Shown here: one piece after another, positions 6,220-12,093 of the stretch
How positions within the stretch are numbered: the first letter of the stretch is position 1
How the letters are laid out: each line of letters opens with the position of its first letter
Source: Bacillota bacterium
GTDB lineage: Bacteria; Bacillota; Clostridia; Christensenellales; CAG-138
Direction: 5' to 3'
Length of the DNA: 12,093 nucleotides
Assembly: GCA_023458615.1 (NCBI GenBank)
Contig: JAEWYV010000242.1
Span: forward strand, 1-12,093
Program-made: the position numbers and the translations under genes
The notes under the pieces: generated by a model
Told to the model about the DNA's origin: nothing
Database searches by the model: none
What the model saw: only the letters and a program-made list of their open reading frames with translations

Positions 6220-8076
6220 TTATTTGCGCCGAAGTACCGTTACGCGCGGATTCAGCCCACCCGCCTCGGTGGCGAGCTCCGCTGCTACGGTGAGAAGTGG
6301 CTCCTTCTCCAGACAGGCGGCAAGCAGCTTGTGCTCCATGGTATAGAGCACGGCGATGCCGCCGGAGACCAGCAGTTTGGGCAATGCATGCACAAAATCG
6401 CGATAGAGCGTTTCATTTGCGCTGTGCGTGCCAACGCGGTTGCCAAAGGGCATGTTGGAAAGCACGAGGTCAAAGGGATCGCGCGGTTCGAACTTTAGGA
6501 TATCCTTATGGACAAATCGTGCGGCACTGTGCGCGGCCGCTGCATTCTCGCGTGCGGTGTCCAGCGCCCGCTCCGAAATATCAACGCCAATCATCGCCGT
6601 TGCGGTTGCGCGCTCCAGCTCAAAAAGCAGTGTGCCGCTTCCACAGAAGGGGTCAAGGGTGCGCGGGCGCGCCGCTGAGACAAACGAGAGGGCGTAGCGC
6701 GCAAGGCAGGCTGCCTGAACGGGATGAATGGATGCGGGCAGAGAACGGAGCCGATAGGCAAAGCGAGTATCCTCAACATTGCGCGGGCGGATGAAGACGC
6801 CGCAATGATCGCGATTGCAGACGACGCGCAACTCGTCCGCATAGCGCGAGGGGTTGTCATCGCCGCCGAGCGCAAGGGAGAGTGAACGGATGAACGCCGC
6901 GCGGTCGCCGTTGTAATTGCGCAGTTCAATGCGATATGGGCGGGTGAGCGTTTCGTTTGCGAGCTTGGCAATTGCCTGTGCATCTGTTGTAATATTGGTC
7001 GCGATGGGTAAAAGTATCTCCTGAGCACAGCGAATTTCCTGTAGCGTTTTAATCTGATCGGTGACTACGTGCACACCGTCCGTCTGTAACTCCGCCTGAA
7101 ACCCGCGCGAGGTGGTCTCCTTCAGCAGAATTTGACCAAACCCTACGGGAGACACGAGCAACAGTTCGTGCGGCGAAGCCAGCCGGGTACGCTGGGGGAG
7201 AGGGATGTTTCGTGTTAACGAAGCAAGCGCTTTTGCATGCGCCTCCAAAATCTCCTGCGCGTGTTTTTCTTCGGTTTCGTCTGCTGCTGCTGGAACAACA
7301 TAGCCGGAAATTGCTTTCTCCGCCTTGTCTCCCGCGATGGCACCCAACGCGAGCAGTACAGAGGGGATGACGAAGAGTGTTTTCTCGCGTGACAATGTTT
7401 CAATCAGCGCGTCGGCATCACTCTGCTGACCCAGCGCGCCTAGGAGCCGCGCGGCGTTTTTACGTGCCTTGGGTTCCGGGGCAGAGAGCGCCGTGTAGAG
7501 GACTGCACGGTCAGCGAAAATGCGGTTGAGCAAGTCCCGCGCGGCGAGTTTTTTGGCATGAGCCGCTAGGGAGGAGAGGGCGGTAACGGGTTCGGTAGTG
7601 ATGGCGGCGGCGAGATCGCGGAGTGTTTGCTCACTGACGGCGGACTCATCCTTGGGGGCCGGACGGCGATCAGCGTTGGGTTTCGTCGGGGTTCGGTCGC
7701 CGGGATACCGATCGCTGCGCGCGGACTGATAGCCCGGCCTGCCACCCGGCTTGCCGTCACGTCGATCGGAATACGGCTTGGCGTAAGGCCTAACTCCGGC
7801 TTCGCCCTGCTTGCCGTCCCGCCGATCGGAATACGGCTTAGCGTAAGGCCTAGCTCCGGCTTCGCCCGGCTTGCCGTCACGCCGATCGGAATACGGCTTG
7901 GCGTAAGGCCTTGCTCCGGCTTCGCCCGGCTTGCCTTCCCTGCGATCGGAATATGGCTTGGCATACGGCTTTGCTCCGGCAGATGCCGAACGTTGCTGCC
8001 CATAAGCCTTTGACGCTGGCTTACCTGTTGACTGCCGCGGTCCGGCGGGCGGTTTCCCGCCAGTTGGTTTATCCAT
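6220..8076 (-). CDS. THUMP-type class I RNA methyltransferase with HEAT-like repeats and a basic repeat tail
   Basis: The 618-residue protein ends in a class I SAM-dependent methyltransferase domain (about 440-590). The SAM-binding motif TLDPFCGSGTLLFE is at 473-486, the acidic strand GVDIS at 497-501, and the catalytic-type motif SNMPFGNRV at 540-548. The last resembles the NPPYG/LPFGK motif of THUMP-linked enzymes that make N2-methylguanosine. Before it, residues about 303-435 resemble the ferredoxin-like plus THUMP RNA-binding module. Residues about 146-290 are Ala/Leu-rich helical pairs that look like HEAT repeats. Residues 1-145 are a basic disordered tail with four 20-residue repeats. 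The target (tRNA or 23S rRNA) is unknown. ATG 8076 overlaps the end of murG by 8 bp and follows AAGGGAAG, so translation is probably coupled. The HEAT assignment is less sure than the methyltransferase. Confidence 0.82.
   Translation of the reverse strand: MDKPTGGKPPAGPRQSTGKPASKAYGQQRSASAGAKPYAKPYSDRREGKPGEAGARPYAKPYSDRRDGKPGEAGARPYAKPYSDRRDGKQGEAGVRPYAKPYSDRRDGKPGGRPGYQSARSDRYPGDRTPTKPNADRRPAPKDESAVSEQTLRDLAAAITTEPVTALSSLAAHAKKLAARDLLNRIFADRAVLYTALSAPEPKARKNAARLLGALGQQSDADALIETLSREKTLFVIPSVLLALGAIAGDKAEKAISGYVVPAAADETEEKHAQEILEAHAKALASLTRNIPLPQRTRLASPHELLLVSPVGFGQILLKETTSRGFQAELQTDGVHVVTDQIKTLQEIRCAQEILLPIATNITTDAQAIAKLANETLTRPYRIELRNYNGDRAAFIRSLSLALGGDDNPSRYADELRVVCNRDHCGVFIRPRNVEDTRFAYRLRSLPASIHPVQAACLARYALSFVSAARPRTLDPFCGSGTLLFELERATATAMIGVDISERALDTARENAAAAHSAARFVHKDILKFEPRDPFDLVLSNMPFGNRVGTHSANETLYRDFVHALPKLLVSGGIAVLYTMEHKLLAACLEKEPLLTVAAELATEAGGLNPRVTVLRRK
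7741..7980 (-). repeat. Four tandem 60-bp coding repeats (20-residue units)
   Basis: Four exact-length units start at 7741, 7801, 7861 and 7921. The second and third differ at only four of 60 bases, and the fourth, nearest the gene start, is the most diverged. They encode residues 33-112 of the methyltransferase. The protein unit reads approximately AGARPYAKPYSDRRDGKPGE. The high DNA identity suggests recent expansion by slippage or unequal recombination, so copy number may vary between strains. The protein unit is basic, aromatic and probably disordered, as in many RNA-binding tails. Confidence 0.95.
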
Positions 8077-9154
8077 GTTGCACCGCTTCCCTTATAATTT
8101 TGAGGATCGCTTCCTTACCGTTGGAGCAGTCGTCCTGACGCATCGCGCTACTATACTGCTCTCGGTTCTGATAAACATGATCAATCGCGTCCAGCAGCGT
8201 CTGCACACTTGCCGTGTTCTGATCAATACTGACGGCATATCCCTTTTTTTCGAAATATTTGGCGTTGAGCAACTGATCCCCGCGTGAACTGGCTGACGTA
8301 AGCGGAACAAGAACGCTCGGCTTATTGAGCGCGAGCAGTTCAAACACGCTGTTTGCGCCCGCGCGGGAGAGGACGATGTCACTCAGCGCAAACAGATCCG
8401 GCAGCTCCTTGTCGATATACTCATACTGCATATAACCGCAAGCGACACAGTCGCAGTCGTTCTTGCCGCGTCCGCAGAGATGAATAACGTCAAACGTTTC
8501 GTTGAGTACGGGCAGCGCCGCGCGGACAAGCTCGTTGAGCTTTTGTGCGCCGAGGCTGCCGCCCATGACAAGCAGAACCGGCTTTTCTCCGCTTAGTCCT
8601 GTGAAAGCCAGCGCGCGCTCACGGTTGCCTTCATAGAGCGCGGGGCGAATCGGCGTTCCGGTAAAGATGGCTTTGCCCTGCGGCATATAGGCAAGCGAGT
8701 CTTCAAAACTCACGCAGATACGATCCGTAAAATGGCTTGCAATCCGATTGCTTAGGCCTGGAGAAAAGTCGGACTCATGCGCGATAACGGGCACCTTACC
8801 CGCGCCAAGCACAACGGGGACGGAAACAAACCCACCCTTGCTGAAGATGACATCCGGTTGAAGCATGCGAATCAGACGGCGCGCCTGTCCATATCCCTTG
8901 AGGACGCGAAAAGGATCGATAAAATTTTGCCAGGAGAAATAACGCCGCAGCTTTCCGGTTGAAATTTCGTGATAGGTCACTCCGCTAAGACCTGCGATCA
9001 GTTCTTTCTCGATTCCGGTGCTGGAGCCGATGTAGTGCACATCCCAACCCTCTTTGAGCAGCGGCTCAATCAGCGCGATGTTTGGCGTTACGTGGCCTGC
9101 TGTACCGCCGCCGGTGAAGATGATACGGGGATGCTTTGTTTGTTTGATTTCCAT
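8069..9154 (-). CDS. murG: UDP-GlcNAc:lipid I N-acetylglucosaminyltransferase (MurG)
   Basis: The 361-residue enzyme adds GlcNAc to lipid I to form lipid II (EC 2.4.1.227) on the inner face of the membrane. It has two Rossmann-like halves of the GT28/GT-B type. Seen motifs: FTGGGTAGHVTPNIAL at residues 13-28 (the GGTAGH form rather than GGTGGH), FSKGGFVSVPVVLGA at 104-118, AHESDFSPGLSNRIA at 125-139, MGGSLGAQKLNE at 197-208 and the UDP-GlcNAc-binding LSRAGANSVFELLALNKPSVLVPL at 262-285. It also has RGDQLLNAKYFEKKGYA at 291-307. ATG 9154 follows AAGGAACC. The stop overlaps the methyltransferase start by 8 bp. A four-cysteine cluster (227-239) is unusual. A terminator-like hairpin lies just upstream, so how it is transcribed is unclear. 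Confidence 0.95.
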   Translation of the reverse strand: MEIKQTKHPRIIFTGGGTAGHVTPNIALIEPLLKEGWDVHYIGSSTGIEKELIAGLSGVTYHEISTGKLRRYFSWQNFIDPFRVLKGYGQARRLIRMLQPDVIFSKGGFVSVPVVLGAGKVPVIAHESDFSPGLSNRIASHFTDRICVSFEDSLAYMPQGKAIFTGTPIRPALYEGNRERALAFTGLSGEKPVLLVMGGSLGAQKLNELVRAALPVLNETFDVIHLCGRGKNDCDCVACGYMQYEYIDKELPDLFALSDIVLSRAGANSVFELLALNKPSVLVPLTSASSRGDQLLNAKYFEKKGYAVSIDQNTASVQTLLDAIDHVYQNREQYSSAMRQDDCSNGKEAILKIIREAVQHG

Positions 9155-9174
9155 ATTGGTTCCTTTTTCTCCCG

Positions 9175-9211
9175 AAAAATCACACGACCGGCGGGAACCG
9201 ATCGTGTGATT
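9175..9211 (-). terminator. Terminator-like hairpin between the PBP gene and murG
   Basis: On the minus strand AATCACACGA (9211-9202) pairs perfectly with TCGTGTGATT (9187-9178), with an inner three-pair CGG/CCG extension. TTT follows, giving a T run at 9179-9175. It sits 72 bp after the PBP stop and 20 bp before the murG start. It may end the PBP transcript or attenuate read-through into murG. The T tract is only moderate. Confidence 0.7.
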
Positions 9212-9227
9212 GGTACGATTCGTATTT

Positions 9228-9256
9228 AGTTTATGTCCTGTTGACCGTTTTGTCTA
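9228..9256 (-). promoter_or_regulatory. Possible promoter upstream of murG
   Basis: On the minus strand TAGACA (9256-9251) and TAAACT (9233-9228) are 17 bases apart, matching five and four of six consensus positions. Transcription from here would run straight into the terminator-like hairpin at 9211-9175, so this is either an attenuated murG promoter or a chance match. Confidence 0.28.
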
Positions 9257-9283
9257 CTTCGATTTCGTTTTCGGTCCAGCGAA

Positions 9284-12093
9284 TCAACCTTCGGTGTCGT
9301 TGAGAACGGCGTCTTTGAGCAGCGCACGCGCAATGTCAAACTTCATCTGCTGCCATTCGCCAACCTGCTTTGTGAGGTCGATTTCCAGCATGATGCAGAC
9401 GAGACGCGCGTTGGAAGCATCCACCTTTACGCCGTCTTTGCTATCGCGCCAGCAAATGAACCATGCGAGCTCCTTCGTCTTATCGTCGGTCAACTCGGCG
9501 GTGCCCGTCTTTCCAGCCATGGTGTAGCCAAGTTCCAGCGGTGATTTGGTGATGAAACTTCTGGTCAGGCTCTTGGCCGTTCCATCCGTGCAGACCTTGA
9601 GCAGTGCGGGGTAAATATTGTCCACCGTGCCCTTTTGGAGAATCGTGCGATAGATCTTGGGTTCGCGCTGTTCTACAAGGGTATAGTTTGTTCCGTCCGC
9701 ATGCCAGATCGAGTCAACGATATAGGGCTGCATAATGGTGCCGTCGTTGGCATAAGCGGAGGCATACGCGGCCATCTGCAGCGGCGACATCAAAATTTCG
9801 CCCTGACCGTATCCGGTGACCGCGAGGTCGTATTCGTTGAGCGGATGTTCCGCATCACGCCCGTTGGCCAACTGCGGTTTGCTTACGTCGAGGCCGTCGA
9901 GCTTTTTATCCAGCACCAGATGTACTTTGGGAACTTCGGTATAGTTTCCGTCCGCACCCTTTTGCCAGATGGAAACGCCGCCCTCGGCGAGGTTTTGCCA
10001 GGCGACCTTTTCAGGGTCGGTTGGGCTAACCTTCCAGTAGATACGCGGTTCGGTTCCCTCCACCTCCAGCTGAATCGTCGTCGTCCAGCCGATTTGATCC
10101 ATAAACGCCTGAAACTTCGTCCAGCCCATGCGCATTGCCGCGTAGGAGAAGAACAGGTTATCCGACGAGATGATGGAGTTGGTCATGTTCATCGGGCTTG
10201 GGCGGCTGTCGCTGCGGGTACGAACCAGCGCGTGGTCATTGCTCTGTTCCTTCCAGGTCTTTGTGCTGGAGTTATCCGCCAGATTTGCAAGGAACGTTTC
10301 GGAAGGATACCACTGGTCGTTACGAATCTCCTCCGAAGCGGGAAACTGATCGTTAATGGTCATGGAGTTTGTCTCAAGCAGCGCGGCGCTTGTCATAAGC
10401 TTAAACACTGAGCCGGGCGTATACAAACCCTGTGTGGAGCGGTTGTAAAGCGGGATATCCGGGTCGGTTTGCAGCGCTTCCCATTGCTCAATCGGGAGGC
10501 CTCGACTCAGGTCGTTCAGGTCAAAGCCCGGCCAGGAGGTCATCGCTTGAATGGCGCCTGTCTTGGGGTTTAATACCACGACGCTGCCGTGAATGCGCTG
10601 GTCGTACACCACGGTGTCGATGACGTCTTCAAGACGCTCCTGCAACTCCGGGATGATGGTCAGATGCAGGTCATTGCCGTCTACCGCAGGGGTGGAGTAG
10701 AGCATACCTCTGCTTCCGCCCTCCTTGGTCTGTATGTAGGTAAAGCGTCCGTTGGTACCGAGCAACTGATCTTCGTAGAGCTGCTCAAGACCGTATTTAC
10801 CGATGTAACTATCGCCGTTGTATCGCGTTGGTGTGGTTACATAGCGATCATTCGCCTTATCATAGCGGATGTCGCCATAGGTCTCGTAGTTGATTTTCTC
10901 CTTTTTGGAGATGATTCCCGCGTAGCCAACAATGTGGCAGAGCGACTTGCCGTTTGGATAATAGCGCAATGTACCGTAGTTCGCGGTGTCAATCGCAAGG
11001 CCCGTGATGGCAAGTAGCCTTGTCTTTAGGTCCATTGTCGCTTCATCGGGATAGAATGTTTTGAGTTTGACGAAGTCGTTACGAACCTTGGTCAGCGCGG
11101 TGCGAACGTCGTCCTCGGTCATCTCCATCTCCGGTACTGCGGCAACCGCGCGGATGAACTCATCCACGTTTGGTATCGTGCTGGGTACGCAGAAAATGGT
11201 AACGGCATTCACATTCTGCGCGTAGGGCTCGCCGTAGGCAAGAATTTCACCACGGCTTGCCTGCAAAACGCCGACACGTAGGCTATCGCCCCAATCCATG
11301 TCGGGGAAGATGAGTTTCGGCGACCAGTCAATGGTCCAGCGGTGCTCAATGCGGTTTGCTTCAATCTCAAAATTGTAGGTTAGGTCCTCGTTGGCGCGCG
11401 CGCTGTGGTAAGTCAGCGTATAGTTGACGCGCGCAACGATTTCGCCGTCCAAAACATCCGTTGCCTGATAGTCGATACCGGTGAGCTCCAGCTCGTCAAA
11501 GATGCTCTGATAACGCTCAATAAACTCCACCTTTGTGATGGTGTTGGCCGGTGCATCCGGAATCCCGTCGCCATCCGCATCCGTTGGAACCGGCGTTGGG
11601 CTTGCATTCGGGTCAGGCGTCGCGTTCGGGTCTGGCGTTGCCGTCGGACTGGCGTTCGGATCCGGGGTCGCGTTGGGGTCCGGCGTCGGCGTTGGGCTTG
11701 CATTCGGGTCGGGCGTATTCGTAGGCGCTGCGCTGGCATTCGGATCCGGGGTAGACGAAGTGCTCGGCGCGGGCGTCATATCCGTGTCACGCTGGTCGGC
11801 GGGGATATCGCTCTCGTCAATCATGTTCGGGTCAACGCTTGCGCTGGGGTCCGGCGTTGCGGCGGGGTCCGGCGTCGCGCTGGCATCGGGGGAAGTGCTC
11901 GCATCCGGAGATGTGCTTGCGTCGGGCGATGCGCTTGCGTCAGGGGAGGCGCTTGCGTCCGGCGAAGGGCTGCCGGAAACCTCCGGTGTGGGCGTAACGC
12001 CTTCCGGCAGAGGCGTGCCCTCCGGCGTGGCTGTTGCGGCGCTCGCTTCCGGTGTTGGTGTTGCGGGGTCGTCAAGGCCAAATACCTGGCGCC
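9284..12093 (-). CDS. Class B penicillin-binding protein with MecA_N-like domain; 5' end outside the window
   Basis: At least 935 codons are visible (first complete codon 12091-12089) and the frame stays open to the window edge, so the true start and probable membrane anchor are missing. ATG 11824 lies inside a low-complexity linker and is not the start. Numbering from it: a Pro/Thr/Asp/Ser linker fills the part before it and residues to about 95. An NTF2-like MecA_N domain follows (about 96-200; VEFIERYQSIFDELEL, RWTIDWSPKLIFPDM, ASRGEI). Next are a PBP dimer region (about 200-405) and a transpeptidase domain (about 410-840). The last has catalytic Ser472 in PGSVFK, SDN 554-556, GYGQGEILMSPLQMA and KTGT 772-775. 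It cross-links peptidoglycan outside the membrane. MecA_N PBPs include PBP2a and PBP5 forms with low beta-lactam affinity; whether that applies here is unknown. The stop is TGA, followed by a hairpin before murG. Confidence 0.9.
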   Translation of the reverse strand, partial: RQVFGLDDPATPTPEASAATATPEGTPLPEGVTPTPEVSGSPSPDASASPDASASPDASTSPDASTSPDASATPDPAATPDPSASVDPNMIDESDIPADQRDTDMTPAPSTSSTPDPNASAAPTNTPDPNASPTPTPDPNATPDPNASPTATPDPNATPDPNASPTPVPTDADGDGIPDAPANTITKVEFIERYQSIFDELELTGIDYQATDVLDGEIVARVNYTLTYHSARANEDLTYNFEIEANRIEHRWTIDWSPKLIFPDMDWGDSLRVGVLQASRGEILAYGEPYAQNVNAVTIFCVPSTIPNVDEFIRAVAAVPEMEMTEDDVRTALTKVRNDFVKLKTFYPDEATMDLKTRLLAITGLAIDTANYGTLRYYPNGKSLCHIVGYAGIISKKEKINYETYGDIRYDKANDRYVTTPTRYNGDSYIGKYGLEQLYEDQLLGTNGRFTYIQTKEGGSRGMLYSTPAVDGNDLHLTIIPELQERLEDVIDTVVYDQRIHGSVVVLNPKTGAIQAMTSWPGFDLNDLSRGLPIEQWEALQTDPDIPLYNRSTQGLYTPGSVFKLMTSAALLETNSMTINDQFPASEEIRNDQWYPSETFLANLADNSSTKTWKEQSNDHALVRTRSDSRPSPMNMTNSIISSDNLFFSYAAMRMGWTKFQAFMDQIGWTTTIQLEVEGTEPRIYWKVSPTDPEKVAWQNLAEGGVSIWQKGADGNYTEVPKVHLVLDKKLDGLDVSKPQLANGRDAEHPLNEYDLAVTGYGQGEILMSPLQMAAYASAYANDGTIMQPYIVDSIWHADGTNYTLVEQREPKIYRTILQKGTVDNIYPALLKVCTDGTAKSLTRSFITKSPLELGYTMAGKTGTAELTDDKTKELAWFICWRDSKDGVKVDASNARLVCIMLEIDLTKQVGEWQQMKFDIARALLKDAVLNDTEG
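11591..11686 (-). repeat. Two tandem 48-bp units in the PBP linker
   Basis: The 16-residue unit TPDPNATPDPNASPT(A/P) occurs twice in tandem (11686-11639 and 11638-11591), with a partial copy just upstream. The codons are similar but not identical between copies. Confidence 0.85.
11840..11965 (-). repeat. Seven tandem 18-bp units in the PBP linker
   Basis: Seven hexapeptides of the form (S/T)PD-x-x-(A/T) follow one another, mostly SPDASA and SPDAST, drifting to TPDPAA and TPDPSA. They form an acidic, proline-spaced, probably extended wall-crossing segment. Confidence 0.88.

Noticed and set aside
7741..7980. Possible CRISPR array, because of regular repeats
   Set aside because: The units are contiguous 60-bp coding copies with no unique spacers between conserved repeats.
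7566..8013. Overlapping open frames on both strands across the 60-bp repeats
   Set aside because: A 60-bp period keeps every frame open once it is open; the methyltransferase frame is anchored by its C-terminal domains.
9635..10411. 258-codon open frame antisense to the PBP gene
   Set aside because: It lies entirely inside the transpeptidase-coding region and its translation resembles no protein family.
11821..12081. Arg/Pro-rich minus-strand open frame at the right edge, and ATG 11824 as the PBP start
   Set aside because: The first is an out-of-frame reading of the PBP linker. The second lies inside the same linker, and the PBP frame stays open for 89 more codons to the edge.

Overview
This window looks like chromosomal DNA from a moderately high-GC Gram-positive bacterium, most likely Bacillota of the class Clostridia. 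The support is a transcription-terminating SAM-I (S-box) riboswitch in front of metK, strong AGGAGG-type ribosome binding sites, a MecA_N-type class B penicillin-binding protein, a LytR-CpsA-Psr (LCP) protein, and a MurG of the GGGTAGH type. The class-level placement is inference. No phage, IS, integrase, CRISPR, tRNA or rRNA signal was seen.

Layout. The left edge (1-119) is the 3' part of a SAM-I riboswitch with its terminator, controlling metK (149-1330, + strand). A 17-bp hairpin separates metK from a convergent minus-strand cluster of three genes. In transcription order these are a GT2 glycosyltransferase fused to a GtrA membrane domain (3882-2845), a membrane-anchored phosphodiester glycosidase (NAGPA) family protein (2784-1717), and a small two-helix membrane protein (1702-1397). 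The 332-bp divergent region 3883-4214 carries a promoter for this cluster and an extended -10 promoter for a large LCP-family protein on the + strand (4215-6113). A shared hairpin (6161-6192) separates the LCP gene from a second minus-strand block. In transcription order that block holds a class B PBP that runs off the right edge of the window (12093-9284), a terminator-like hairpin, murG (9154-8069), and an RNA methyltransferase (8076-6220) that overlaps the end of murG by 8 bp and carries HEAT-like repeats plus a basic tandem-repeat N-terminus.

How the genes fit together. Apart from metK (methyl-donor supply) and the RNA methyltransferase (a SAM user), the window is a cell-envelope neighbourhood. 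MurG makes lipid II and the class B PBP cross-links peptidoglycan. The LCP protein probably attaches undecaprenyl-linked glycopolymers to peptidoglycan. The GT2-GtrA, NAGPA and small membrane protein trio probably makes or remodels a lipid-linked or phosphodiester-linked surface glycan. Three exported proteins (LCP, NAGPA, PBP) carry Pro/Thr/Ser/Asp-rich linkers of the same style.

I found no convincing new multi-gene system. The most unusual items are the HEAT-THUMP-methyltransferase fusion with its near-perfect 60-bp coding repeats, the very long repetitive linker with a calcium-motif-like DxDxDG segment in the PBP, a four-cysteine cluster in MurG, and the terminator-like hairpin just before murG. 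All functional statements rest on reading motifs by eye. No database or folding computation was run.
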